Program-made: the position numbers and the translations under genes
The notes under the pieces: model-generated
Told to the model about the DNA's origin: nothing
Database searches by the model: none
What the model saw: only the letters and a program-made list of their open reading frames with translations
Part shown: positions 15,404 to 25,827 of the stretch, piece by piece
Position numbering within the stretch: the stretch's first letter is position 1
How the letters are laid out: each line of letters opens with the position of its first letter
Assembly: GCA_910583835.1 (NCBI GenBank)
Contig: CAJTYM010000013.1
Location: forward strand, 21,800 to 85,799
Length of the DNA: 64,000 nucleotides
Direction of reading: 5' to 3'
Origin: an uncultured Lachnospiraceae bacterium
GTDB lineage: Bacteria > Bacillota > Clostridia > Lachnospirales > Lachnospiraceae

Positions 15404-16660
15404 CTATTCTTGCGGCGCTGAAATCTTACCGGTTATTGCGCTGGCTGCCGCTACTGCCGGACTGGCAAGATATACCTCTGACTCTACATGTCCCATACGG
15501 CCTACAAAATTACGGTTCGTAGTAGACACGCAGCGCTCTCCCTCTGCCAAAATGCCCATATATCCGCCAAGGCATGGTCCGCAGGTAGGCGTGCTCACAA
15601 TCGCCCCCGCTTCGATAAAGGTCCGCAGCAATCCTTCCTCCATTGCCTCCAGATAGATGCGCTGGGTCGCCGGAATCACAATACAGCGTATGCCCTTTGC
15701 CACCTTTTTGCCCTTCATGACTTCTGCCGCTGTCCGCAGGTCATCCAGACGCCCATTGGTGCAGGAGCCGATGACTACCTGGTCTATCTTGACATCGCCG
15801 ACTTCGTCAATCGTCCTCGTATTCTCCGGCAGATGCGGGAAGGATACGGTAGATTTCAAGGTACTGAGGTCAATCGTGTACTCCTCGTCATATTCTGCAT
15901 CCGCATCTGCCTCATAGATTGTATACTCACGCTTTGAATGCTCTTTCATATATTGTTCTGCCAGAGCATCCACTGGGAAAATCCCATTCTTTGCTCCTGC
16001 CTCAATCGCCATGTTGGCAATTGTAAACCGGTCGTCCATAGAGAGGTTGGCGATGCCCTCGCCCACGAACTCCAGAGACTTATAGAGCGCCCCATCCACG
16101 CCAATCATGCCAATGATGTGCAGGATGACATCCTTGCCGCTGACCCACTTGGAGGGTTTGCCGACAATGTTGAATTTGATGGCAGAAGGCACTTTAAACC
16201 ACGCCTTACCGGTCGCCATCCCTGCTGCCATATCCGTGCTGCCCACGCCGGTGGAAAATGCCCCTAACGCGCCATAAGTACAGGTATGGGAGTCTGCACC
16301 GATAATCACATCGCCAGCCACCGTCAGCCCTTGTTCCGGCAGCAATGCATGTTCAATGCCCATCTCCCCCACATCAAAATAATTGGAAATCTCATGTTTG
16401 GCAGCAAACTCGCGGACACATTTGCAGTGCTGCGCAGATTTGATGTCTTTGTTCGGCACAAAGTGATCCATCACCAAAGCTATCTTATCTTTATGGAACA
16501 CCCCATCCGTAGTAAATTTATCCATCTCATGGATCGCCACAGGTGAAGTGATATCGTTTCCTAACACGAGATCCAAATCTGCTTCAATCAATTGTCCTGC
16601 TTTCACTTCGGAAAGTCCCGCAGCTGCGGCAAGAATTTTCTGTGTCATTGTCATTCCCAT
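15404..16660 (-). CDS. leuC: 3-isopropylmalate dehydratase large subunit
   Basis: 418 residues from the ATG at 16660, which has GGAGGATTGGAAT upstream. The open frame extends 22 codons further but without a ribosome site. Fe-S ligand regions are visible: [32 protein letters not shown] and TCGPCLGG. It carries the 4Fe-4S cluster of isopropylmalate isomerase. It is divergent from a LysR-type gene that probably regulates it. Confidence 0.97.
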   Translation of the reverse strand: MGMTMTQKILAAAAGLSEVKAGQLIEADLDLVLGNDITSPVAIHEMDKFTTDGVFHKDKIALVMDHFVPNKDIKSAQHCKCVREFAAKHEISNYFDVGEMGIEHALLPEQGLTVAGDVIIGADSHTCTYGALGAFSTGVGSTDMAAGMATGKAWFKVPSAIKFNIVGKPSKWVSGKDVILHIIGMIGVDGALYKSLEFVGEGIANLSMDDRFTIANMAIEAGAKNGIFPVDALAEQYMKEHSKREYTIYEADADAEYDEEYTIDLSTLKSTVSFPHLPENTRTIDEVGDVKIDQVVIGSCTNGRLDDLRTAAEVMKGKKVAKGIRCIVIPATQRIYLEAMEEGLLRTFIEAGAIVSTPTCGPCLGGYMGILAEGERCVSTTNRNFVGRMGHVESEVYLASPAVAAASAITGKISAPQE

Positions 16661-16724
16661 ATTCCAATCCTCCTTTTCTTTTCTACTTGCCATTCTAACA
16701 CAAGGCGTAGTATAATAGAAATAC

Positions 16725-16744
16725 ATAATAAGTATATTTATTAT
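16725..16744. promoter_or_regulatory. Palindromic site in the leuC-lysR intergenic region
   Basis: ATAATAA-gtatat-TTATTAT, 7-bp arms with a 6-base spacer, fits the AT-rich dyad form of LysR-type binding sites (T-N11-A class). It lies between leuC and the divergent regulator, overlapping likely promoters of both. Confidence 0.5.
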
Positions 16745-16780
16745 AAGTTATAGTTATAGAGTTACCGTTCACTCGTCAGC

Positions 16781-16826
16781 CAATATGGAGATAATCATAT
16801 GCTTGCATGATGATTTCTCCATATTG
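16781..16826. promoter_or_regulatory. 46-base inverted repeat in the leader of the LysR gene
   Basis: CAATATGGAGATAATCAT and ATGATGATTTCTCCATATTG form a near-perfect long hairpin that ends 6 bases before the AAAGGAG ribosome site. No T-run follows, so it is not a standard terminator. It could be a second operator or an mRNA hairpin affecting translation. Confidence 0.6.
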
Positions 16827-16844
16827 AAGACAAAGGAGTATCTC

Positions 16845-17741
16845 ATGGAACAAACCCTTTCCTCTTACCGTATTTTTTATGCCGTGGCAAACAATGGGAA
16901 TATTTCCAAGGCTGCCAAAGAATTATACATCAGCCAGCCAGCCATCAGCAAGTCCATCCAGAAATTAGAAGAAAGCCTGGGGGTAAAGCTTTTTGAGCGC
17001 AGTTCCCGGGGTGTGACGATGACCCCCGAAGGCGAACTATTATACACGCATGTGAAATCTGCATTTGAGACTTTGACCATCGGCGAGGACCGGCTGCGCC
17101 GCTCCATCGCGCTGGGCATGGGAAACCTGGCGATTGGTGCCAGCTCCACGCTCTGCAAATACATCCTTCTGCCCTACCTCAAGGATTTTATTAAGGAATA
17201 CCCGCATATCAACATCTCCATCGCCTGCCACTCCACCAACCGCACGTTAAAGCTTTTGGAGGAAGAGAAACTGGACATCGGCCTGATTGGCAAGCCGGAA
17301 TTCGCCAAAAACATTGATTTCTATCCGCTGCAGGAGATTGAGGATATTTTTGTGGCAACGCATGATTATCTCCACAACCTCAAAGTCCGCGGCGTAGGCC
17401 GCCAGCATATTTTACAAAGCTCTACGCTGCTGCTTTTAGACAAGGAAAACATGACCCGCCAGTACATTGACAGCTATTTCCAGGACAGCCATATCCTTGT
17501 GCACAATATTATCGAAGTCTCCAATATGGATTTGCTGATTGAAATGGCAAAAATCAGCCTTGGCGTGGGCTGCGTCATCCGCAGCTTTGTAGAGGCTGAA
17601 CTGCAGAACAAGACTTTGATGGAAATTCCGCTGAAACACCCTATCCTCCAGCGCGAAATCGGCTTCGCCTACAACAAGAACACCAAAATTTCCAAGTCCC
17701 TGGCCCACTTTATAGAGTTCTATGAAGCACAAAATGGGTAA
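16845..17741 (+). CDS. LysR-family regulator, probably of leucine/branched-chain genes
   Basis: 298 residues from the ATG at 16845, after AAAGGAG; an upstream in-frame start falls inside the inverted repeat. The N-terminal winged HTH is typical (ISKAAKELYISQPAISKSIQ, then LGVKLFERSSRGVTMTPEG), followed by a periplasmic-binding-like effector domain (about 90-290). Position between leuCD and ilvCN suggests it senses a branched-chain intermediate and controls leuCD. The ligand is unknown. Confidence 0.92.
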   Translation: MEQTLSSYRIFYAVANNGNISKAAKELYISQPAISKSIQKLEESLGVKLFERSSRGVTMTPEGELLYTHVKSAFETLTIGEDRLRRSIALGMGNLAIGASSTLCKYILLPYLKDFIKEYPHINISIACHSTNRTLKLLEEEKLDIGLIGKPEFAKNIDFYPLQEIEDIFVATHDYLHNLKVRGVGRQHILQSSTLLLLDKENMTRQYIDSYFQDSHILVHNIIEVSNMDLLIEMAKISLGVGCVIRSFVEAELQNKTLMEIPLKHPILQREIGFAYNKNTKISKSLAHFIEFYEAQNG

Positions 17742-17795
17742 GATCTTTCCTATAAGGAGCCGGATATCAAATTAAATAAGAATATCCTATCAGAT

Positions 17796-17833
17796 AAAAA
17801 CCCCTGGGAAATAAGCTCTCCCAGGGGTCTTTT
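17796..17833. terminator. Bidirectional terminator between the LysR gene and ilvC
   Basis: CCCCTGGGA (17801-17809) pairs with TCCCAGGGG (17819-17827), flanked by AAAAA on the left and TCTTTT on the right, so each convergent gene has a T-tract. Confidence 0.9.
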
Positions 17834-17850
17834 ATCCTCGTTCCTTAACC

Positions 17851-18882
<1,032 letters not shown>

Positions 18883-18929
18883 CTAAAATTTTATGATACC
18901 CCGCCAGTCTTCTATAAACTGCCGGACAA

Positions 18930-18956
18930 ATGGGAAAATGCCAGGCATTTTCCCAT
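18930..18956. promoter_or_regulatory. 27-base palindrome between ilvN and ilvC
   Basis: ATGGGAAAATGCC, one A, then GGCATTTTCCCAT: a perfect 13-bp inverted repeat with a one-base centre and no T-run. As RNA the tip would open to a small loop. It may be an mRNA-processing or stability element between the two genes, or a protein-binding site. Confidence 0.55.
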
Positions 18957-18987
18957 CCATGTGCACAATTGATAATTCCTGCAATAC

Positions 18988-19494
18988 TTAATCAAACATC
19001 CTCACATCGGAGGAACCTCTTGTCAACCCTGTGATACCGGTTCTCGCAAGTTCCAGTATCTCGTAACCCTCCAGCAGTTCCAGAAACGCGTCAAGCTTGC
19101 TCTGGCTTCCAATCAGCTCAATCATCATGGAATCGTTGGTCACATCCACAATCTTTGTCTTAAAGATTTCTGCCAGCGATATCACCGCCTGCCGCTCTGT
19201 GCTCTTCACGCTGATTTTTATCAAAATCAGCTCCCTGCATACAGAATTCCCACTTTCCAGCTTCTTGATATCAACGACATCTTCCAGCTTGGCAAGCTGC
19301 TTCTCAATCTGCTCCAAAATCAGCTTATCGCCGCTGGAGACAATGGTAATCCTCGTAAATCTCGGATCTGCTGTCACGCCAGCCGATATGCTGTCGATAT
19401 TATATCCCCTACGGCTGAAAAGCCCGGATACATGGCTGAGCACATTCGGGGTATTTTCAACTAAAATCGATAATGCCTGTCTCTCCACGTGCAA
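18988..19494 (-). CDS. ilvN: Acetolactate synthase small (regulatory) subunit
   Basis: 168 residues. The N-terminal ACT domain reads QALSILVENTPNVLSHVSGL and RRGYNIDSISAG; the C-terminal half (TKIVDVTNDSMMIELIG) is the second regulatory domain. It gives valine feedback to the catalytic subunit. The catalytic ilvB and also ilvD are not in the window. Confidence 0.96.
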   Translation of the reverse strand: MHVERQALSILVENTPNVLSHVSGLFSRRGYNIDSISAGVTADPRFTRITIVSSGDKLILEQIEKQLAKLEDVVDIKKLESGNSVCRELILIKISVKSTERQAVISLAEIFKTKIVDVTNDSMMIELIGSQSKLDAFLELLEGYEILELARTGITGLTRGSSDVRMFD

Positions 19495-19573
19495 AACCTT
19501 CCTTTTCTACTTCCTCGCGATAGTAATAAGTTTAGCATATTCCCTTGTTTTGTCAATAGTCCATATGGTATTT

Positions 19574-22500
19574 TTATTTCACTTTAATTTTTTTCGTCTT
19601 GCTCCATGCGCCATATAGCTTTGCTTTTCCGGCTTTCTTATAGGCACGTACCCTAACGTAATAATTCTTCTTTGACTTCAGTTTTTTCTTTAATACAGCT
19701 GACTTCTTTGACTTGTTAACCTCCATCTTTTGGTATGGTTTGAATTTTCTGTTTGCGGAATAGGCAATCTGGTATCCGCTAATCTTCTGTTTGGTAGAAA
19801 TTTTCTTCCATGCCACGGAAATCTGCTTTTTCTTCCTGCTCTTCACCGAAGATAAGGCTACCTTTGATGGTTTTACCTTTACAGTAATTTTATAATCTGC
19901 CGCAGTGTATTTTGACGAAACCAGTTCTACGGTAATTGTTGCTATGCCGCTCGCTTTTACCGTCACTTTTCCAGCGGAATCCACGCCTGCCACGTTTGTA
20001 TTATCGGATTGGTAGGTCAGCGTGCCTTCCTTCCCGGCTCCGGAAGATATCTTCAGGGAGAATGGCTTTGCGCCATATGTTTTGGTATATGTGTTCGTCC
20101 CCATAATGGAAACTGCTGTCTTCTGCGGATTACCGCTTTCCTGTGCTGCCGTAATGACAAAGGTTTTCTCAGCCGTTCCGCTCCAATCTCCGATTCCGGT
20201 TATGACAACGCGTGCCGTTCCTACGCTTTGGCTGTTCTCATAAGAAACCGTAAAATCTATATTTTCTTTCAGCTTCTCTCCGTCACAGGTTACCGCCACA
20301 TCCGGCGTACATGCCTTTCCATCATAAACGTAACTATCCTGTGATAATTGGATTTCTGCCCCCGATATGTCCCGCTTAGGCCTGGGAACTGCTATCCTGT
20401 CGATGCTGGGAGCATCACCGTTTTCGTTATAAAACAAAAGCGTATTATCTCCCTCCTGCAGCTGTACCGGAACCGTGACAGCTGCCACCGCTTTCCAATC
20501 ATTTGCATACCCCAGGAGCTGTTCCAACGCTATCTCTTCCCCATCGTTGACCCTGAGATACATGTCTCTTGCCTTCCCGGATACATAATATATCGTCAAC
20601 CCATATGTTCCCGCTGATTTGGCCTTAATATTTTGAAATTCCAGCGTACCGCCGTTTCCTATATAACCCACAACTCTCCAATTCGATGCGTATTGGTTGT
20701 CCTCCACTTTGGCTGTCCCGCCGAGTCTTCCATATTCCTCCGCCTCGTAATAATTATAATTGTCATAGGAAGTCCACTTCATCGGATCCGTTGCCGAAAA
20801 TTTTATGCTGCAGCCGCCGTTTGCCAAAAGCGGCATAGAAAGAACCGTCTCAGAAGTTACATCCCGGGTTTCAATTTCTATATTGTCCCCATCCTCGTTG
20901 TCTTTATAGATATAAGCATGGTAGGTCCTGCCTTTCTCAAGGAACGTAAGCGGTATGGAATATACTTTCTCTTCCAACGTCATTGCGCCCACATACCAGT
21001 TGTCTCCTTTTCTCCTCGCCCGGATTACGCTCTCACCCGGATATCCTGCCAACAGCCTGCTCTCATCCCATGTAGTCGGCACATCGGAAATCAGCGACAG
21101 TCCGTGGTAACCCGGATATACATAGGCAGAGTGCGCAAAACTCTGGAGCGCTGACTCATATACCACAGCCTGGGCCAACATAAACCCGGATGTAACATTG
21201 GAATTCTTATCACGGTATGCCGTAGGCGTAAATTCCATAGAGCCCAGCACATTTCTTGTATAAGGCAGCGTCAGCATTGAGGCTGCATTGGGTGCGTTAT
21301 TCCATTTAAAATTCTCCATGCCGGCAACTGCCTCGCTGGATATGATGTTCGGATATGTGCGGTTTTCCCCGCCCGGGTTAATGCAGCCATGGTAATTGAT
21401 AACCAGATGGTGCTCGGCCGCAATATCTGCTAAATAATACATGACTTTCATGGCAAATGGGCTGGCACTGTTGATGTAATCCACTTTTACTCCCTTAACG
21501 CCTACCTGTTCACACCAGGCAAACTGTTCTTCAATCTCCTCTCTGCTGTCAAGGTCAAAAATATGGTCAGCGTCAAACTTATTTACGCCATACCACACCA
21601 GAATGGAAACGCCTTTTCCATCTGCATACTGCACCAAATCGGCAATCTTATCCTGATAATTTTCCCAAAGCTCCCATCCGTAATCCACCAGGCAATATTT
21701 CATGCCAACTTCTGCCGCAAAATCTATGTAATCCTGCATAGTCTTATATTCAATTGCATCATAGGAAGAAGACCACCATGACCATACGGACGCACCCGGC
21801 TCTACCCAGCTGAAATCTCCGGAAGACGCCGGATTCAAATCCGTCACCAGGCTGCTGTTTGCAATTCCTTCCAGGTCAGAGGCAATCACTGCCGTCCGCC
21901 AGGGGGTATGGAACACGTCCTGCATAGGCACTTCCTGGATATAGTCATAATGCGGCGTGTATCTTTGGGCATCTTTAGACTCATCGGTCTCTTCTTTCAG
22001 ATACTGGCTATAAATTACTTTGATTGCTTTGTTCCCTTTTTCCGTCTGGAATACGGAACCGCAATATGGATTTTCTTCATTGTATACATTGGCTTCCGTC
22101 AAAAGCACCCAGGCATTGCCACTATCTTCCCCTAAGGACGCTAACACTGGTGTAGAATACTTTTCCTCCGTCTCGTATTGTTCTTCCACCGTCCGTTTGC
22201 TGTAATTAATCCCCTCATATGTCACGCTTACCGGAACTGTCCAGAGCTTTCCTTTATCCGGCAGCATAAATTCACTGGCCTCCCCTGTGAGGGTTGTAGT
22301 TTCCGTACTCACCGCCGTATTGCCGTCTACCTCATAGCGATATGCCATTCCATCTTCAAAAACGCGAAAATACAATGTAACTTTGCTATTCTCCTTCGTC
22401 AGCGTGAATGCCCTCTCCCTGTACTGTTTCCTCACCTTAGAGGAACTCCCCTGAAGAAGGTCATATTCCTCCACCCCGCTCTCCTCTTTGACCGATGCCG

Positions 22501-23590
22501 CATCCAGAGCCATGCCTGATACAAGTTCCACCGTCTTGGTGTTAAGCCCCAGCGCGGAACACTCAATGACCGTTTTCCCATTTCTGGACACCGAATAATA
22601 ATAGCGGTTATCGCTGTCCTTCCATATTTTCACCTGATTTGTACCTTGGGGAGAGGAAACTGTAAGCGCCGGAACCTGTTCCAGCTGTTTCCCTTCCAGA
22701 CCATAACTGCCTTCCTGCGCATCCTGCATTTCACGCGGTCCTTCCGGCGTAAGGCCATAGCTTTGCGCCAGGCCCGCTACCTGTCCTGCCGTCAAGGCAG
22801 TTTTATAAACCGCCACTTCATCCAACTGTACCTTACAATCTGCATCATTCCATGTCGAGGTCGTCTTTCCCAATGCGTGGTTTGTAAAAGCTGCCAGTCC
22901 ATTCAGCCTTTCCCTCAGAAGAGAAGTTTCTCCTTTTGTAACGCTCGAAACGCTTTTGTCTCCATTTACATAAAATACAACTTCATCTTTGGACACGGTA
23001 ACGGTAATATAACTCCATACGCCTTTCGCAGGTTCCGAGCCATAAATCTGACGGTAAACGCTGCCACCGTCAAAAATCAGATTCCATACTTTATCCGCAG
23101 CAAAAGGCGCATATGCAAACTCATTTCCATTACTGCTGTCCGCAGAACTGAATAAACGCGTGTAACTCCCGACTGCCGCGTCTGGTTTCATCCAGAAAGA
23201 CCAGGTCAGCCCAGTCTCAGCAGACACTCCCTCATACAGATTTGCCGGCAGTTCCACCCAGGAAGTCCCCTTGTTCCCTCCTGCCAGGGACAAGACAAAA
23301 TTACCTTCTCCACTGTATGTATCGTCCTCTATGGCAACCGCCGCTTTCTGCGTGGCTGCGCCATGCAGGACAGCCGTTCCCCCCGCTGTTCCCTGGTTTG
23401 CAAGATTGCTGTCCTGCACATTTTCAAAATCCCAGAAATATGCCGGCTGCGGCAATGCCTCCTGCTGCGCTGCTTTGGCTTTACGCTCCGCCACATTCCC
23501 TTCCGCCATTACGGGCGCCTGAGGCCACGGCAGCATGGCCGCAGTCAGGACAACTGACAAAACTCTGGCAAACATTTTCCTTCTCCTCAT
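19574..23590 (-). CDS. Secreted GH97 glycoside hydrolase with LamG, CBM and FN3-like modules
   Basis: 1,338 residues from the ATG at 23590; the frame stays open upstream but the signal peptide (1-29) starts here. A LamG/concanavalin-like domain (about 50-280) is followed by the GH97 N domain (305-570) and a TIM barrel (575-870). VKVDYIN places an Asp at 704, the nucleophile position of retaining GH97 alpha-galactosidases; SSEAVAG has Glu 753. A CBM6/35-like module (EAEEYGRLGG, about 1000-1140), Ig-like segments and a C-terminal FN3-like module follow. It probably releases alpha-galactosyl residues at the cell surface. GH97 is mainly known from Bacteroidota. Confidence 0.85.
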   Translation of the reverse strand: MRRRKMFARVLSVVLTAAMLPWPQAPVMAEGNVAERKAKAAQQEALPQPAYFWDFENVQDSNLANQGTAGGTAVLHGAATQKAAVAIEDDTYSGEGNFVLSLAGGNKGTSWVELPANLYEGVSAETGLTWSFWMKPDAAVGSYTRLFSSADSSNGNEFAYAPFAADKVWNLIFDGGSVYRQIYGSEPAKGVWSYITVTVSKDEVVFYVNGDKSVSSVTKGETSLLRERLNGLAAFTNHALGKTTSTWNDADCKVQLDEVAVYKTALTAGQVAGLAQSYGLTPEGPREMQDAQEGSYGLEGKQLEQVPALTVSSPQGTNQVKIWKDSDNRYYYSVSRNGKTVIECSALGLNTKTVELVSGMALDAASVKEESGVEEYDLLQGSSSKVRKQYRERAFTLTKENSKVTLYFRVFEDGMAYRYEVDGNTAVSTETTTLTGEASEFMLPDKGKLWTVPVSVTYEGINYSKRTVEEQYETEEKYSTPVLASLGEDSGNAWVLLTEANVYNEENPYCGSVFQTEKGNKAIKVIYSQYLKEETDESKDAQRYTPHYDYIQEVPMQDVFHTPWRTAVIASDLEGIANSSLVTDLNPASSGDFSWVEPGASVWSWWSSSYDAIEYKTMQDYIDFAAEVGMKYCLVDYGWELWENYQDKIADLVQYADGKGVSILVWYGVNKFDADHIFDLDSREEIEEQFAWCEQVGVKGVKVDYINSASPFAMKVMYYLADIAAEHHLVINYHGCINPGGENRTYPNIISSEAVAGMENFKWNNAPNAASMLTLPYTRNVLGSMEFTPTAYRDKNSNVTSGFMLAQAVVYESALQSFAHSAYVYPGYHGLSLISDVPTTWDESRLLAGYPGESVIRARRKGDNWYVGAMTLEEKVYSIPLTFLEKGRTYHAYIYKDNEDGDNIEIETRDVTSETVLSMPLLANGGCSIKFSATDPMKWTSYDNYNYYEAEEYGRLGGTAKVEDNQYASNWRVVGYIGNGGTLEFQNIKAKSAGTYGLTIYYVSGKARDMYLRVNDGEEIALEQLLGYANDWKAVAAVTVPVQLQEGDNTLLFYNENGDAPSIDRIAVPRPKRDISGAEIQLSQDSYVYDGKACTPDVAVTCDGEKLKENIDFTVSYENSQSVGTARVVITGIGDWSGTAEKTFVITAAQESGNPQKTAVSIMGTNTYTKTYGAKPFSLKISSGAGKEGTLTYQSDNTNVAGVDSAGKVTVKASGIATITVELVSSKYTAADYKITVKVKPSKVALSSVKSRKKKQISVAWKKISTKQKISGYQIAYSANRKFKPYQKMEVNKSKKSAVLKKKLKSKKNYYVRVRAYKKAGKAKLYGAWSKTKKIKVK

Positions 23591-23723
23591 TTGCTCACAT
23601 TCCTTTCTGATAATTTTATTGATAGATATATAGGAAACGAACAAAACGTTTGCATTTTGATTCGTTTCCTGCGCCGGATGCACGCCGCAAGCGGTATATT
23701 TCCTATGTGCATCCGTGCGCATC

Positions 23724-24581
23724 CTATTGCTTCGCCGGCCGGTTCCAGACTTCGTCAATGCCGTCTGCCTTCCACTGATTCTTTTCTTCCCAATAATCCT
23801 CCACCGCAAGGTACTGGAACCTGCTGACAGTCTTTAAGGCATCATAGATATAGCGCAGCGGTATCCGGCTCCTGTTATTCTCAGGATTCCCCGGCTCCGC
23901 CAAAAATACGGTCTCATCCTTATCCTGGTACAGCCAGATATTTACATAATGCCCCGGCGTATCCTGCCAGTAAGTGTCATCCTCACTGCTGCTGATAAGC
24001 ACGATGGCGGATTTCGCTTCTTCCATCTGCCGCCTGAATTCTTTATAAGTGTGCGGCTTGCGGTACAGTCCGCAGGTAAAACCACAGCTCTCCAAGGTCT
24101 GGCTCATATAGACCCAGTCAATGGCTCCTGCCGCGCCCGTTGGTGTATAATCCGTGACGCTCAGGGCATATTCAAACATATCCCAGGGCGACACCTCATA
24201 GGGCGTCAAGGTATCATAAATATTCGCCAGACAGCATAGGCCACAGCCAAACCCGCCAAAAGGATTGCCTTCTATGTTAAAGGAAGCCCACTCCCCCGAC
24301 CAGGGAATGCCCTCCCCCCATGACCTGGGACCCTGCAGAAACGTATAGACTTCCTCTTCCCGAATTACGAAAGCTTCACGCAGCGTATGCTTATCCTCCT
24401 CAGAGAGAAGTTTCCCAAGGTAACCGTCCGAGCCAAAATAAAGCTGGCGCTCATTTGTCCCTGCGCTCATATCCATCTCATCCTCCTGCATGTCTGGGGA
24501 ATTCCCGCCAATCAATACCAGATTGAGCAATACCAGCAGAAACACCAACACCCACATGGCAGACAGATACCGTTTCATCAA
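23724..24581 (-). CDS. Membrane-anchored C39-like (papain-fold) protein
   Basis: 285 residues. An N-terminal anchor (residues 6-24) leads to an extracellular domain with FGGFGCGLCCLANI, TPGHYVNIWLY and VFLAEPGN, matching the Cys-His-Asp order of C39_2-type cysteine peptidases. The Cys region has three candidate cysteines. Substrate is unknown. It ends 134 bases before the GH97 gene on the same strand and may share its transcript. Confidence 0.65.
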   Translation of the reverse strand: MMKRYLSAMWVLVFLLVLLNLVLIGGNSPDMQEDEMDMSAGTNERQLYFGSDGYLGKLLSEEDKHTLREAFVIREEEVYTFLQGPRSWGEGIPWSGEWASFNIEGNPFGGFGCGLCCLANIYDTLTPYEVSPWDMFEYALSVTDYTPTGAAGAIDWVYMSQTLESCGFTCGLYRKPHTYKEFRRQMEEAKSAIVLISSSEDDTYWQDTPGHYVNIWLYQDKDETVFLAEPGNPENNRSRIPLRYIYDALKTVSRFQYLAVEDYWEEKNQWKADGIDEVWNRPAKQ

Positions 24582-24600
24582 TTTGTCCCTCCAATCATTT

Positions 24601-24610
24601 GTAATTATAT
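24601..24610. repeat. Left copy of the MITE target-site duplication
   Basis: GTAATTATAT, repeated exactly at 24805-24814, directly abuts the 194-bp element. Confidence 0.85.
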
Positions 24611-24804
24611 TCGAGTTTCCCCATTTTGTGATTCATAGCACCAAAAGGTTTTCATCATTTTATGATGGAAACACTTTGCACATAAAAGCGCTATGGAAAG
24701 CTAGCTTTCCAGACGCTTTTTGTGCAAGATGTCTATGCTGCCAAAGGCAGCAAGACCTTTTGGCGCTAAAATATCAGTTAATATAAAAAATGGGGAAACT
24801 CAAA
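24611..24804. mobile_element. 194-bp MITE-like palindromic element
   Basis: Ends are GAGTTTCCCCATTTT (24613-24627) and its perfect inverse AAAATGGGGAAACTC (24787-24801). Inside are nested inverted pairs: CCAAAAGG/CCTTTTGG, TTTCATCAT/ATGATGGAAA, a long stem of TTGCACA-AAAGCG and GGAAAGC with their complements (24675-24726), and GCTGCC/GGCAGC. Perfect 10-bp direct repeats flank it. It has no gene. It fits a miniature inverted-repeat transposable element moved by a transposase encoded elsewhere. As RNA it would fold almost completely. Confidence 0.85.
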
Positions 24805-24814
24805 GTAATTATAT
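24805..24814. repeat. Right copy of the MITE target-site duplication
   Basis: GTAATTATAT, identical to 24601-24610. It lies upstream of the fructosamine-kinase-like gene. Confidence 0.85.
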
Positions 24815-24881
24815 CCTTGCTTTCCACTCTGTGATGCAGTATCATAGGAGCATAAAATTCAGGCAAAGGAGCGTGATTTCA

Positions 24882-25796
24882 ATGGCTTTTCCAACACCGC
24901 CACATTTTTCTTCCATAGAAAGCGCGCTGACCTCACTCTTCGGAGACGGCGTCACCATCAAGCAGACTGACCGGCTCAGCGGCGGCGACATCAACGAGGC
25001 ATACGCTTTGACACTGTCAGACAATTCCCGCATTTTCATGAAATCAAATACAAAAGCAAATGCCGGCTTTTTTACCGCCGAGGCCCACGGATTAAATGTT
25101 ATCGCCCAGACCAACACCATCCAGACACCGCGCATACTCTGCAGTGGATGCAGTGAAGATGGACGCGGATATGCCTTTCTGTTGTTGGAATTTATAGATA
25201 GGAAACGCCCTATCTCCAATTACTGGGAGACTTTCGCCCATCAGCTTGCTGCCATGCACAAGGCTCCTGCCGCAGATTTCGTCCCTCAGGGAAAGTTTGG
25301 TTTTTACCAGAACAACTATATTGGCGCCGGAGCACAATGCAATACGCCGCATGAAAAGTGGATTCCGTTTTTCCGCGACTGCCGCCTGGAACCTCAATTT
25401 GAAACAGCCTCCAGCTACTTTGATACTGCGGAACTGGCAGAAATTACCAGATTATTGGACAATCTGGAGGACTATCTGGTGGAACCGGAACACCCCTCGC
25501 TCCTGCACGGCGACTTATGGTCTGGCAATTTCCTTACCGGAAATGACGGCAAAGCATGGCTGATTGACCCGGCAGCCTATGTAGGACACGCGGAAGCCGA
25601 TATCGCCATGACGGAACTGTTCGGCGGGTTTTCCCCTGACTTTTATGCTGCCTACGAGGAATCTGCACCCATGCAGCCTGGTTATCCGCAACGCCGGGAT
25701 TTGTATAACCTCTATCATCTCCTGAACCACCTGAATTTATTTGGCGGGGCATACCTCTCCTCCGTAAAACGCATTATCAAGAAGTATATCCGTTAG
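24882..25796 (+). CDS. Fructosamine kinase family protein
   Basis: 304 residues from the ATG at 24882, after AAAGGAG. The open frame upstream runs into the MITE and is not used. The kinase fold has LSGGDINEAYAL near the N terminus, the catalytic loop LLHGDLWSGNF (Asp 208 region) and metal-binding WLIDPAAYVGHAEADIAM. Family members phosphorylate ketosamine adducts on sugars or proteins (FN3K-like) for deglycation or Amadori-product use. The actual substrate is not shown by neighbours. Confidence 0.9.
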   Translation: MAFPTPPHFSSIESALTSLFGDGVTIKQTDRLSGGDINEAYALTLSDNSRIFMKSNTKANAGFFTAEAHGLNVIAQTNTIQTPRILCSGCSEDGRGYAFLLLEFIDRKRPISNYWETFAHQLAAMHKAPAADFVPQGKFGFYQNNYIGAGAQCNTPHEKWIPFFRDCRLEPQFETASSYFDTAELAEITRLLDNLEDYLVEPEHPSLLHGDLWSGNFLTGNDGKAWLIDPAAYVGHAEADIAMTELFGGFSPDFYAAYEESAPMQPGYPQRRDLYNLYHLLNHLNLFGGAYLSSVKRIIKKYIR

Positions 25797-25827
25797 CTTA
25801 TCATCCCGGAGATTGCCCAGCCAACAT

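Noticed and set aside
14745..15656. A 303-codon plus-strand frame across the leuD region
   Set aside because: It runs antisense to leuD and part of leuC, whose motifs are clear; its start lies inside the structured RNA region.
23591..23809. N-terminal extension of the GH97 frame by 73 codons
   Set aside because: The signal peptide starts at 23590 and the upstream part overlaps the end of the C39-like gene; it is read-through of an open frame.
24720..24881. Upstream extension of the fructosamine-kinase frame
   Set aside because: It would place the start inside the MITE; the ATG at 24882 has a good ribosome site and the natural N terminus.
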